A stretch of 64,000 nucleotides of DNA. It comes from Comamonadaceae bacterium G21597-S1. GTDB taxonomy: Bacteria > Pseudomonadota > Gammaproteobacteria > Burkholderiales > Burkholderiaceae_C. Of this stretch, positions 1-8,315 are shown one piece after another. The notes beneath the pieces were generated by a model. It worked only from the letters and a program-made list of their open reading frames with translations. It was not told the origin of the DNA and made no database searches. Every line of letters starts with the position of its first letter. Position 1 is the stretch's first letter. The stretch covers positions 372,001 through 436,000 of the forward strand of contig JAPWHR010000001.1 in NCBI GenBank assembly GCA_027214345.1, read 5' to 3'. Both the position numbers and the translations under genes were made by a program.

Positions 1-764
1 TACAGCTGCGGCGCGACGATCTTGCCGGTCTGGCCGACCTGCCAGTCGTTGGGTGCGTAACCGGCGTCGACCGCGGCGCGCGAGGCACCCAGGGCAGCGC
101 CGAGCTTGTCGGCCAGCGGGGTCATGACCTCGGTGAACTTCTCGGCGCTGGCCAGTGCCCGCCCGCCACTGACGACGATCTTGGCTGCGGTCAGTTCCGG
201 ACGGTCGTTCTTGGCGATCTCGCTGCCGACGAACGAGACCTTGTCGCTGGCGCCGGCCGCGGTCAGGGTCTCCACCGCGGCGGATCCGCCTTCGGCGGCC
301 GCGGCGTCGAATCCGGTCGTGCGCACGGTCACGACCTTGATCGGGTCGAGGCTTTGCACGGTGGCAATCGCATTGCCGGCGTAGATCGGACGCTCGAAGG
401 TGTCGGGCGACTCGACCTTGGTGATGTCGGAGACCTGGCCCACGTCGAGCTTGGCCGCGACGCGCGGCGCGATGTTCTTGCCCGAAGCCGTGGCCGGGAA
501 CAGGATGTGGCCGTAGTCCTTGGCGATGGCCAGCACCTGCGCGGCAACGTTTTCGGCCAGGCCATGGGCCATGCCGGCATCATCGGCATGCAGCACCTTG
601 GCCACGCCGGCGATCTTGGCGGCCTCGGCGGCTGCGGCGCCGGCGTCGGATCCGGCCACCAGGACGTGGACATCCTTGTCGCACTGCAGTGCGGCAGTGA
701 CGGTGTTGAGCGTCGCGGCCTTGATGCTGTTGTTGTCGTGTTCGGCGATGACGAGAGCGGTCAT
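1..764 (-). CDS. etfA: Electron transfer flavoprotein, alpha subunit (3' part outside window)
   Basis: FAD-carrying large subunit of the heterodimeric electron transfer flavoprotein, which collects electrons from acyl-CoA and related flavin dehydrogenases and hands them to ETF:quinone oxidoreductase. About 254 residues are visible. The N-terminal domain (MTALVIAEHDNNS) is complete, and the last visible residues (VGQTGKIVAPQL) are the conserved start of the C-terminal FAD-binding part, so the final part of the protein (some 50-60 residues judging from usual family length) lies beyond base 1. It starts at ATG 764, 80 bases after etfB on the same strand, the usual etfB-etfA order. The truncation is only the window edge; the reading frame is intact. 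Confidence 0.95.
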   Translation of the reverse strand, partial: MTALVIAEHDNNSIKAATLNTVTAALQCDKDVHVLVAGSDAGAAAAEAAKIAGVAKVLHADDAGMAHGLAENVAAQVLAIAKDYGHILFPATASGKNIAPRVAAKLDVGQVSDITKVESPDTFERPIYAGNAIATVQSLDPIKVVTVRTTGFDAAAAEGGSAAVETLTAAGASDKVSFVGSEIAKNDRPELTAAKIVVSGGRALASAEKFTEVMTPLADKLGAALGASRAAVDAGYAPNDWQVGQTGKIVAPQL

Positions 765-789
765 GAATCAAATCTCCATTAATCGTTGG

Positions 790-814
790 GTGTCGGGGCC
801 TTGCGGCCTGACAC
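790..814 (-). promoter_or_regulatory. Hairpin in the etfB-etfA gap
   Basis: GTGTC and GACAC arms plus inner GGCC/GGCC pairing around a TTGC loop lie between the etfB stop and the etfA start. No T run follows, so this is more likely an mRNA-stability or partial attenuation hairpin than a full terminator. The function is inferred only from position. Confidence 0.35.
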
Positions 815-844
815 GGAAGCGGACATCCTTGCCAGGTACGGGTG

Positions 845-1594
845 TCAGATGACCTTCGCTTCGTTTTTCAGCTTGTCGACCAGCGTGGCGACGTCGGGCA
901 CCTTGATGCCGGCGGCGCGTTGCGGGGGCTCGGAGACCTTCAGGGTCTTGATGTGGGCCTTGATGTCCACGCCCAGGTCGGCCGGCTTGACGTTGTCGAG
1001 CTGCTTCTTCTTGGCCTTCATGATGTTGGGCAGGGTCACGTAACGCGGCTCGTTCAGGCGCAGGTCGGTGGTGACGATGGCCGGCAGCGTGATCGACACC
1101 GTCTCCAGGCCTCCATCGACCTCGCGCGTGACGCTGGCCTTGCCATCGGCGACCTCGACCTTGCTGGCGAATGTCGCCTGCGGCAGGTCGCACAATGCGG
1201 CCAGCATCTGGCCGGTCTGGTTGCAGTCGTCGTCGATCGCCTGCTTGCCCAGGATCACCAGGCCTGGCTGCTCCTTCTCGACCAGGGCCTTGAGCAGCTT
1301 GGCCACGGCCAGCGGCTGCAGTTCCTCGGTCGTCTCGACCAGGATGGCACGGTCGGCACCGATGGCCATGGCCGTGCGCAGCGTTTCCTGGCACTGCAAC
1401 ACGCCGCAGGACACCGCGATCACCTCCGTCGCAACACCTTTCTCGCGCAGGCGAACCGCCTCCTCGATGGCGATCTCGTCGAACGGATTCATGCTCATCT
1501 TGACGTTGGCGATGTCCACGCCACTGCCGTCGGATTTGACGCGCACCTTGACGTTGTAGTCCACGACGCGCTTCACAGGCACCATTACCTTCAT
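845..1594 (-). CDS. etfB: Electron transfer flavoprotein, beta subunit
   Basis: AMP-binding small subunit of ETF, 249 residues, the usual length. It opens with [19 protein letters not shown] and carries the family-typical [15 protein letters not shown] and [13 protein letters not shown] stretches; the C-terminal tail (KNEAKVI) resembles the arm that wraps onto EtfA. It is the first gene of the etfBA operon, so its promoter must lie in the 1595-1907 gap. It shares that gap with a divergent TRAP transporter, but no functional link between the two is evident. Confidence 0.96.
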   Translation of the reverse strand: MKVMVPVKRVVDYNVKVRVKSDGSGVDIANVKMSMNPFDEIAIEEAVRLREKGVATEVIAVSCGVLQCQETLRTAMAIGADRAILVETTEELQPLAVAKLLKALVEKEQPGLVILGKQAIDDDCNQTGQMLAALCDLPQATFASKVEVADGKASVTREVDGGLETVSITLPAIVTTDLRLNEPRYVTLPNIMKAKKKQLDNVKPADLGVDIKAHIKTLKVSEPPQRAAGIKVPDVATLVDKLKNEAKVI

Positions 1595-1907
1595 TGTTGC
1601 GACTCCATTGCTTGTTTGATCGATTGATGGGAAAGCGGCTTCGGGCCGGTGGGGCCCGAAGGAAAACGCACCATTCTATGCGGGGCATCCGCCGCGCGGA
1701 CTTCGCCTGTGCGACAGGCACAGGCACCGCGACGACGCGCGCAAAGCCAGATGAATAGAACGGTCGTGCTTTTTCGTAGCCGGCATTGTAGAGCCGAGTC
1801 ATCGACGGCCCGCAAAGCGGCCAGCGTGCGGGTTTCCATGGACAGACAAGCACCGTCATCGGGCCTATATTCGGGCGACTTTCGCATTCCTTCGGAGCTC
1901 CCGTACC
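1595..1907. other. Divergent intergenic region between etfBA and the TRAP operon
   Basis: 313 bases without a convincing gene. It must hold the promoters of etfB (leftward) and of the TRAP binding protein (rightward). A TATATT hexamer at 1866-1871 is a possible -10 for the rightward gene, but no good -35 stands 16-18 bases before it. A short hairpin-forming stretch (CCTGTGC...GCACAGG) lies near 1707-1726. Nothing else is recognised. Confidence 0.5.
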
Positions 1908-2924
1908 ATGAAACGTTTCGCCTTCACCACCCTCGCCGTCGCTGCCAGCTGCTTTGCCAGCCTCGCCGGTGCACAGACCGTTCTGACGGTATCGTCCTGG
2001 CTGCCGCCCAGCCACGCGCTGAGTTCCACGCAGAAGGACTGGTGCGACCTGCTCGAGAAGAACACGGCCGGCAAGATGAAGTGCAACATCCTGCCGCGCG
2101 GCGTGTCGGCCCCTCCCGGCACCTTCGATGCCGTCAAGAACGGCCTGGCCGACGTGTCCTATACGGTGCACGGCTACACGCCGGGCCGCTTCGTGCTCGC
2201 ACAGATGGCGGAATTCCCGTTCCTGGGCAACAGCGCGGAGTCGATCTCGGTGGCCTTCAACAAGATCGCGGCCAAACATCCCGAGTTCAACAAGGAACAC
2301 CAGGGCGTGAAGGTGCTGACCTTGTTCACGCACGGCCCCGGCATCGTCTTCAACACCAAGCGGCCGATCACCAAGGTCGACGACCTCAGCGGCCTGAAGT
2401 TCCGCGTCGGCGGCGGCATGGTCAACGAGATCTCCAAGACCCTGGGCATGAATGTCACGCTCAAGCCCGCCCCCGAGTCCTACGAGCTGCTGTCCGGCGG
2501 CGTGATGGACGGCACCTTGTTCCCGGCCGAGTCCACCGAATCGTTCAAGATCGACAAGATCGTCCGCCATGCGACCACCTTCCCCGGTGGCCTGTACAAC
2601 ACCAGCTTCGTCGCCATCATGAACCAGGCGCGCTACGACAAGCTCAGCGCCGACGAGAAGAAGGCGATCGATGCCGTCTCGGGTGAGGTCTATGCCCGCA
2701 TGTTCGGCCGTGCCTGGGACAAGGTCGACCTGCGCGCCACGGCGCTGATGCAGGCCAACGGCGTGCAGATCACCAAGGCCGACGCCAAGTTCGTCGCCGA
2801 CGTCAAGGCCAGGACCGCCGGTCTCGAAGCCAAGTGGGTCAACGATGCCCAGGCGGCCGGCCTGAAGGACGCCGCCAAGGTGCTGGCCGACTTCCGCGCC
2901 GAGATCGCCCGCCAGGAGAAATGA
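1908..2924 (+). CDS. TRAP transporter substrate-binding protein, DctP family
   Basis: Periplasmic solute receptor of a TRAP (tripartite ATP-independent periplasmic) carrier, 338 residues. The N-terminal signal peptide ends around FASLAGAQ. The GLKFRV stretch, residues ~158-163, contains the Arg that in DctP-type receptors pairs with the carboxylate of the ligand, so an organic acid is the likely substrate; its identity cannot be read from sequence. SD-like CGGAG precedes ATG 1908. The two membrane subunits follow after a 97-base gap that contains a terminator, an arrangement that gives more receptor than permease. Confidence 0.93.
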   Translation: MKRFAFTTLAVAASCFASLAGAQTVLTVSSWLPPSHALSSTQKDWCDLLEKNTAGKMKCNILPRGVSAPPGTFDAVKNGLADVSYTVHGYTPGRFVLAQMAEFPFLGNSAESISVAFNKIAAKHPEFNKEHQGVKVLTLFTHGPGIVFNTKRPITKVDDLSGLKFRVGGGMVNEISKTLGMNVTLKPAPESYELLSGGVMDGTLFPAESTESFKIDKIVRHATTFPGGLYNTSFVAIMNQARYDKLSADEKKAIDAVSGEVYARMFGRAWDKVDLRATALMQANGVQITKADAKFVADVKARTAGLEAKWVNDAQAAGLKDAAKVLADFRAEIARQEK

Positions 2925-2963
2925 CGCACGGCCGGCAGCCGGATGACCGCCGGCCCGGCCTGG

Positions 2964-3000
2964 ATGCGGCCTCATGCACAATGAGGGCCGCATTTTTTTT
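2964..3000 (+). terminator. Rho-independent terminator/attenuator between TRAP receptor and permease genes
   Basis: The stem ATGCGGC...CTCAT pairs across GCACA with ATGAG...GGCCGCAT (one bulged base) and is followed directly by eight T residues ending at 3000. The dctQ start comes only 22 bases later with no obvious new promoter, so read-through is probably partial. It would set receptor mRNA above permease mRNA. Confidence 0.75.
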
Positions 3001-3021
3001 GACCCCATCCGGCCTTTCCCC

Positions 3022-3510
3022 GTGAACCGAATCTTCGAATGGGCGTGCGGCGCATTGGCCGCCGCGGCGCTGTTTGCCATCATGGTCCTGACTTTCTTCG
3101 ACGTCGGTGGCCGCAAGTTCGCTTCGGCGTCGATTCCCGGCTCGCTGGAGGTGACCGAGCTGTTGATGGTCATCGTGATCTTCGCCGCCCTGCCGCTGGT
3201 ATCCATCCGGCGCGAACACGTGGTGTTCGATTCGCTCGACCATGTGTTGTCGCCGCTGATGCGCCGGGTGCAGGCCGTGCTGGTCAATCTGGTCTGCGGC
3301 GCGTTGCTGATGGCGCTGGCCTACCTGATGTGGCGCACCGCGGGCGAGTTCGCCGAAGCCGGCGAGACCACGGCCCAGCTCAAGCTGCTCAAAGCGCCGT
3401 TCATCTATGGCATGTCGGTGTTGTGCGGCCTGACCGGCCTGGTGCACCTGGTGCGATTCGCATTGCGCCGACCCGACGCTGTGCAGCCACACGGGGGCGA
3501 CACGCCATGA
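3022..3510 (+). CDS. TRAP transporter small permease subunit, DctQ family
   Basis: Small membrane subunit of the TRAP carrier, 162 residues with four hydrophobic segments (around residues 8-27, 44-62, 82-104 and 125-145). The DctQ-type FDVGGRKF, GSLEVTELL and REHVVFDS motifs are visible. I chose GTG 3022 because the translation then begins just before the first membrane helix; an ATG-frame extension upstream to 2974 would run through the terminator hairpin and its T run. The stop overlaps the start of the large subunit (ATGA at 3507-3510), a sign of translational coupling. Confidence 0.9.
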   Translation: MNRIFEWACGALAAAALFAIMVLTFFDVGGRKFASASIPGSLEVTELLMVIVIFAALPLVSIRREHVVFDSLDHVLSPLMRRVQAVLVNLVCGALLMALAYLMWRTAGEFAEAGETTAQLKLLKAPFIYGMSVLCGLTGLVHLVRFALRRPDAVQPHGGDTP

Positions 3511-4799
3511 CCGAGGCATTGCTGGGATTCGGCGCCATCTTCTTGCTGGCCTTCCTGCGCGTTCCGCTCGCGTTTGCGATGGGCATCGTCGGCGTCGTCG
3601 GCATGGGCCTGACGCGCAGCTGGCCGGCCGCGTTCTACAGCACCTCGCAGGTGGTGTACGAGACCGGCTTCGCATACACGCTGTCGGTGATCCCGCTGTT
3701 CATCCTGATGGGCAACTTCGTCGCCCGCGCGGGCCTGGCGCATGAGCTGTTCCGCGCCGCCTTCGTGTTCATCGGCCACCTGCGCGGTGGCCTGGCCCAC
3801 GCCACCATTGCCGCCTGCGCCGGCTTCGGCGCCATCTGCGGCTCGTCCATCGCCACCGCCGCGACCATGAGCAAGGTCGCCTATCCGTCGATGCAGAAGC
3901 TCGGCTACAGCGAATCCCTGTCGACCGGCGTCATGGCCGCCGGCGGCACGCTGGGCATCATGATTCCGCCGTCGACCATCATGGTGATCTACGGCATCGT
4001 GACCGAGACCAATATCGGCAAACTGTTCGCTGCCGGGGTATTGCCCGGCCTGCTGACCGCGCTGGCGATGATGGTTGCCGTGGTCATCGTCACCTCGCGC
4101 GATCCCGAACACGCGCCACCGGGCGAAAAGTCGACCTGGTCCGAACGCCTGGCGGCAGTGCGTGGCATCTGGGGCGTGTTGCTGCTGGTGGTGGTGGTGC
4201 TTGGCGGCATCTACGGCGGCGTCTTCACGGCCACCGAAGGCGCCGGCATCGGCGCCTCCGGCGCCTTCCTTTTCGCGCTGGCGCGGCGCGCGCTGACCTG
4301 GAAGTCGCTGTTCGAGATCCTGGTCGAATCGGCACGCACCACGGCGATGTTGTTCACGCTGCTGATCGCCGCCACCGTGTTCGCGAACTTCGTCAATTTC
4401 ACGTCCATGCCCGGCGACCTGAAGGAATGGATCACCCACCTGGGCCTGTCGCCGCCGATGATCGTCGCGGCCATGATGGTGATCTACGTGCTGCTCGGAA
4501 CGGTGATGGAAGAGCTCAGCATGGTGCTGCTGACGATTCCGCTGTTTTTCCCGATCGTTGTCAGCCTGGGTTTCGATCCGGTCTGGTTCGGCGTGCTGAT
4601 CGTCATGGTGATCCAGATCGGCCTGATCTCGCCACCGGTGGGCATGAACCTGTTCGTGCTCAACACGCTGCTGCCCGGCGTGCGGCTGGGCACCATCTTC
4701 AAGGGCGTGTGGCCTTTCGTCGTGGTGCAGGTGCTGATGCTGATCGTGCTGGTGGCATTCCCGATCCTGAGCCTGTGGCTGCCGTCGTTCATGCAATAG
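3507..4799 (+). CDS. TRAP transporter large permease subunit, DctM family
   Basis: Membrane channel subunit of the TRAP carrier, 430 residues with about twelve hydrophobic segments. Family motifs seen include GFGAICGSSIATAATM (residues ~100-115), GGTLGIMIPPS (~146-156) and the C-terminal GLISPPVGMNLFVL (~372-385). It couples periplasmic ligand release to a sodium gradient in known members of the family. The start overlaps the dctQ stop by four bases. It is the last gene of the TRAP operon; the tandem repeats follow after only 22 bases. Confidence 0.95.
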   Translation: MTEALLGFGAIFLLAFLRVPLAFAMGIVGVVGMGLTRSWPAAFYSTSQVVYETGFAYTLSVIPLFILMGNFVARAGLAHELFRAAFVFIGHLRGGLAHATIAACAGFGAICGSSIATAATMSKVAYPSMQKLGYSESLSTGVMAAGGTLGIMIPPSTIMVIYGIVTETNIGKLFAAGVLPGLLTALAMMVAVVIVTSRDPEHAPPGEKSTWSERLAAVRGIWGVLLLVVVVLGGIYGGVFTATEGAGIGASGAFLFALARRALTWKSLFEILVESARTTAMLFTLLIAATVFANFVNFTSMPGDLKEWITHLGLSPPMIVAAMMVIYVLLGTVMEELSMVLLTIPLFFPIVVSLGFDPVWFGVLIVMVIQIGLISPPVGMNLFVLNTLLPGVRLGTIFKGVWPFVVVQVLMLIVLVAFPILSLWLPSFMQ

Positions 4800-4960
4800 C
4801 TGCATTGCGTGCGCCCCTGGTGCCGGCCTGATCCCACCGGCGTTGCTCGCCCGACGGGTCTTGGACGGCAGACCGACACGGACTGCGGTTCATGGTTCCG
4901 GCGTGACGCGACCGTGGTGGGCCAGGCGATGCGGGTGGGGGGCTCCGTTCATGTCCTCCT

Positions 4961-4979
4961 CGATGGGCTTCGCCCATCG
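4961..4979. repeat. Perfect hairpin in repeat unit 1
   Basis: CGATGGGC-TTC-GCCCATCG, an 8-bp stem with a three-base loop. The matching hairpin in unit 2 has the same stem and a TGC loop. Confidence 0.85.
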
Positions 4980-5296
4980 ATTCCCCCTTTACTTCACTGC
5001 GCCCCCCACCCACCTCACCTGGCCTGGGCGGCGGCCGTGGTTCTCGGCCTGCCGGCAATGTCGCAGGATCAGGACGGCGGGGTGCTCTGCGCAGCGAAAT
5101 AAAGGAGGAGCGGCGGGCGCAGCCCGACGCGGGGGACATTCGCGGAGCAGAGTACCGCGCCGGCCTGATCCCACCGGCGCTGTTCGCCTGACGGGTCTTG
5201 GACGGCAGACCGACACGGACTGCGATTCCTGGTTCCGGCGTGACGACGGTGGTGGGCCAGGCGATGCGGGTGGGGGGGCTCCGTTCATGTCCTCCT

Positions 5297-5315
5297 CGAT
5301 GGGCTGCGCCCATCG
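5297..5315. repeat. Perfect hairpin in repeat unit 2
   Basis: CGATGGGC-TGC-GCCCATCG. The stem is unchanged from unit 1 and only the loop differs, which suggests that the folded form matters more than the loop sequence. Confidence 0.85.
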
Positions 5316-5609
5316 ATTCCCCCTTTACTTCACTACGCCCCCCACCCGCCTCGCCTGGCCTGGGCGGCGCTCGTGGTTCTCGGCGTGCAGGCAAAGTCGC
5401 AGGATCAGGACGGTGGGGTGCTCTGCGCAGCGAAATAAAGGAGGAGCGGCGGGCGCAGCCCGTCGCGGGGGACATTCGCGGAGCAGAGTACCGCGCCGGC
5501 CTGATCCCACCGGCGCTGCTCGCCTGACGGGTATTGGCGAACGGCCTGATCCCACCGGCGCTGTTCGCCCTCAAGACCGGCCAAGCTGCCATCGACCAGG
5601 CATGCCCCG

Positions 5610-6719
5610 TCAGGCCAGCGGATCGAGCATCGCCCGCTTGACCGGCATGATGTGAATGCCCTGCGGATCGATTTCGAGGAACACCGTGGCACCCGCCTGC
5701 AGGTCCAGCAGCCGCGCGAAACGTGTTGTCACGTCCAGGTGCAGTCGTGCCTGCGGCAGGTTCACCGGGCGGCATTGCAGCGTGACGATCTCGCCGAGGC
5801 GGCGCAGGTCGTGCACGGAGCAGCGTACCGTGTTCGGGACAGAGGTTGGCTCGACATGCACCTGGACGTGTTCGCCCGACACGACCCAGCGCACATGGGC
5901 GCCGTCCTCGAGACGGCCCTTGTCGAAGGTCGCCAGGTCGATGCCCGCACCGGCTTCGCCCCAGCGCAAACGCGCCATCGTGCCAGGCGCCGTCGCGCAA
6001 TGGAACACGCCCAGATGGATGTCGCGCAGACCGACCAGCGCGGCCACGCGCGCATTGCGCGGCTGCGACATTACCCGCTCCGGCGGTCCGTCCTGCAGCG
6101 TCGTGCCGCCGTCCAGGATGCTGATGCGATCGGCCAGCAGTCGCGCCTCGCGCAGATCGTGCGTCACCATCACGATCGGCAACTGGACCTGCTCGCGCAG
6201 CTTGATCAGCTCATCGTACAAGGACTGCCGCGTGGGCTGGTCCACGGCCGAGAAGGCCTCGTCGAGCAGCAGCAGTCCGGGCCGGCGCGCCAATGCACGT
6301 GCGAGCGCCACGCGTTGTCGCTGGCCGCCCGAGAGTTCATGCGGCCGGCGTCGGGCCAGGCCTTCGAGCTGCATGTCGGCCAGCAGCTGCAGGGCGGCAT
6401 CGACCGGCTCGCCGTCGGGCAAGGCCAGTTGTACGTTCTGCAGTGCGCTGAGGTGCGGGAACAGCGCGTAGTGCTGGAACACCATGCCGACCGGGCGGTG
6501 TTCGGCCGGCACGTTGACGCCGCATTCCGCGTCGAACCACACCGTGTCGCCCAGGCTGATGCGCCCTTGCGTCACGCGCAGCAGGCCGGCGATGGCGCGC
6601 AACACGCTGGTCTTGCCGCTGCCCGACGGGCCGACCAGGGCCAGCAGTTCGCCGCTTGCGCAGTCGATGCGCGCGTGCAGCGGGATCGGGCCGGTCTGGT
6701 GCAGCAGGGCTTGCAGCAT
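5610..6719 (-). CDS. modC: Molybdate ABC transporter ATP-binding protein
   Basis: ATPase of the molybdate importer, 369 residues. Walker A is GPSGSGKTS (~residue 33), the signature is LSGGQRQR and Walker B is LLLLDEAFSAVD; the region after residue ~280 is the C-terminal Mop/TOBE-like regulatory part. It is the third gene of a modA-modB-modC string; the ATG lies 25 bases after the modB stop. An in-frame upstream start at 6776 would overlap modB and is less likely. Walker B has DEAF instead of the commoner DEPF, which is seen in ModC proteins. Confidence 0.93.
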   Translation of the reverse strand: MLQALLHQTGPIPLHARIDCASGELLALVGPSGSGKTSVLRAIAGLLRVTQGRISLGDTVWFDAECGVNVPAEHRPVGMVFQHYALFPHLSALQNVQLALPDGEPVDAALQLLADMQLEGLARRRPHELSGGQRQRVALARALARRPGLLLLDEAFSAVDQPTRQSLYDELIKLREQVQLPIVMVTHDLREARLLADRISILDGGTTLQDGPPERVMSQPRNARVAALVGLRDIHLGVFHCATAPGTMARLRWGEAGAGIDLATFDKGRLEDGAHVRWVVSGEHVQVHVEPTSVPNTVRCSVHDLRRLGEIVTLQCRPVNLPQARLHLDVTTRFARLLDLQAGATVFLEIDPQGIHIMPVKRAMLDPLA

Positions 6720-6744
6720 GGGATGGTTTCGTGCCGGCCGTGCG

Positions 6745-7419
6745 TCAGCTGCGCTGGTGCAGGGCCGGCGGCACACGCAGCAGCCAGGCCGACACCAGCA
6801 GGGTCAGCATCGACAGCACCAGCAGCGTTGCCGACATGGTGCCGGCGGATTGCATGTCGAAGGCCTGTACCTTGTCGTAGATCGAGATCGCAATGGTGCG
6901 GGTTTCGCCCGGAATGCTGCCGCCGACCATCAGCACGACGCCGAATTCACCCATGGTGTGGGCCGCCGTCATGATCATGCCGCTGAGGATGCCGCGCCGC
7001 GCCAGCGGCAATTCGATGTGCCACAACGTGCGCCAGCGCGACAGGCCGCAGGTGCGAGCGGCATCCATCAGGTCGAGCGGAATCGACTCGAACGCGCGCT
7101 GCATCGGCATCAGCGCGAACGGGATGTTGAACACCACGCTGGCTACCAGCAGGCCGGTGAACGAAAACGCCAGCGTGTGACCGAAGACCTGCTGGAACAG
7201 CCCGCCCAGCAGGGATTCGCCACCCAGGGCCACGAGCAGATAGAAGCCCAGCACCGTTGGTGGGAGCACCAGCGGAAGGGCCAGCATGGCCTCGAAAACC
7301 GGCTTGAGCGGATGGCGGCTGCTGGCCAGCCAGCGCGCGGCCAGCACGCCCAGCGGCAGCAGGATCAAGGCCGTCGCCACCGACAGCTGCACCGACAACC
7401 AGAGCGCGGGCCAGTCCAT
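6745..7419 (-). CDS. modB: Molybdate ABC transporter permease
   Basis: Membrane subunit of the ModABC importer, 224 residues, the usual size, with about five or six hydrophobic helices. The cytoplasmic coupling loop is visible as DLMDAARTCGLSRWRTLWHI (~residues 133-152), and the short N-terminus MDWPALWLSVQLSVATA is typical. It lies 10 bases after the modA stop, so the three genes are one transcript. Confidence 0.95.
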   Translation of the reverse strand: MDWPALWLSVQLSVATALILLPLGVLAARWLASSRHPLKPVFEAMLALPLVLPPTVLGFYLLVALGGESLLGGLFQQVFGHTLAFSFTGLLVASVVFNIPFALMPMQRAFESIPLDLMDAARTCGLSRWRTLWHIELPLARRGILSGMIMTAAHTMGEFGVVLMVGGSIPGETRTIAISIYDKVQAFDMQSAGTMSATLLVLSMLTLLVSAWLLRVPPALHQRS

Positions 7420-7429
7420 GCGGCCGGGC

Positions 7430-8224
7430 TCAGTTCAGCGGCGCGCCCGGCAGCACGAAGCCGAAGCGCTTGAAGATGGCACGCGCCGGTGGCTGCTGCA
7501 GGTACTGGTAGAAGGCCCGGGCCTCCGGTCCGGCCTTGCGGGTCAGCACCATGCGCTGGCGCAGCGGCTGGTGCATGTTCTCGGGCACCAGCACATAGCG
7601 GCCGGCATGGGCGAAGGCCGGCGCCAGCGCCAGCGAGTAGGCGAAGATGCCGCCCTGCGTGGAGCCGGACACGGCGAACTGCGCAGCCTGCGACACGTTC
7701 TCGCCCAGCACCAGGCGCCCCTGCAGCGTGTCCCACAGGCCGGCGCTCTGGAGTGCTTCGCGTGCCGCACGCCCGTATGGCGCATGCTCCGGGTTGGCGA
7801 TCGCGAAACGGGTGATGCGTCCGTCGGACAACGCGGCGCGCAGGTCGGCCAGTTGCGGGTCCACCCGCAGCGGGGACCGGGTCGGTGCGAACAACACGAT
7901 GCGTCCGGTGGCGTACAGCGCGCCCCGGTCGATGGTGTGCCCTTGCTGAGCGAGCTGGAACACGAAGGTCTCGTCGGCCGACAGGAACAACTCGAACGGC
8001 GCGTCCTGCTGGATCTGGCGCATGAAATTGCCCGAGGAGCCATAACTGATGCGGACCGACTGGCCGGTCTGTGCCCGGAAAGCGGCCGCCACATCGTCGA
8101 GTGCGAACTTCAGGTCGGAGGCGGCTGCCACGGCCGGGCCGGTCTGCGCTGCCGCGGGTTGGCCCACGGCCAGTCCCACTGACAGCAGCAGTGCGAACAG
8201 GCAGGCGCGTCTTGCAGGGGTCAT
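7430..8224 (-). CDS. modA: Molybdate-binding periplasmic protein
   Basis: Receptor of the ModABC importer, 264 residues. A signal peptide (cleavage near GQPAAAQ) is followed by AAASDLKFALDDVA, YGSSGNFMRQI and FELFLSADE, the classic ModA ligand-pocket motifs. Start ATG 8224 is chosen because it gives a complete signal peptide. First gene of modABC; no convincing ModE-type operator was found in the 91-base gap upstream, so control by molybdate is assumed from other bacteria and not seen here. Confidence 0.94.
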   Translation of the reverse strand: MTPARRACLFALLLSVGLAVGQPAAAQTGPAVAAASDLKFALDDVAAAFRAQTGQSVRISYGSSGNFMRQIQQDAPFELFLSADETFVFQLAQQGHTIDRGALYATGRIVLFAPTRSPLRVDPQLADLRAALSDGRITRFAIANPEHAPYGRAAREALQSAGLWDTLQGRLVLGENVSQAAQFAVSGSTQGGIFAYSLALAPAFAHAGRYVLVPENMHQPLRQRMVLTRKAGPEARAFYQYLQQPPARAIFKRFGFVLPGAPLN

Positions 8225-8315
8225 GAAACGGTTGTGGTCGTGGCGGTCTGACGGGACAAGTCTAGTGGACCGGGCGCGGCGCCGCCGTGCCGCCGATCGA
8301 AGTCGGCATAGGCCC

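Larger units (their letters stand above)
4822..5569. repeat. Tandem ~336-bp intergenic repeat: two full units and two short remnants
   Basis: Unit 1 spans 4822-5158 and unit 2 5159-5494. Both begin with GCCGGCCTGATCCCACCGGC and end with GCGGAGCAGAGTACCGC, and they are nearly identical throughout. A short copy of the unit start follows at 5495-5532 and another at 5542-5569. Each unit contains a long imperfect inverted repeat (4920-4943 with 5001-5024; 5255-5279 with 5337-5360) enclosing a small perfect hairpin. Most differences between the copies are single bases. The open frames here are inconsistent between copies, so I treat the 810-base gap (4800-5609) as non-coding. It separates the TRAP operon from the oppositely oriented modABC genes. 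Confidence 0.85.

Noticed and set aside
768-3287. Long minus-strand open frame across etfB, the gap and the TRAP receptor
   Set aside because: Composition is that of a shadow frame; it conflicts with three well-recognised genes.
4843-5655. Open frames through the tandem repeat region
   Set aside because: The frames rely on repeat sequence, contain repeated low-complexity peptides and no domain, and the small differences between units shift the frames; the region folds as nested hairpins instead.
8225-8315. ModE box before modA
   Set aside because: No palindrome with the expected spacing and TATA-like arms was found in the 91-base gap.
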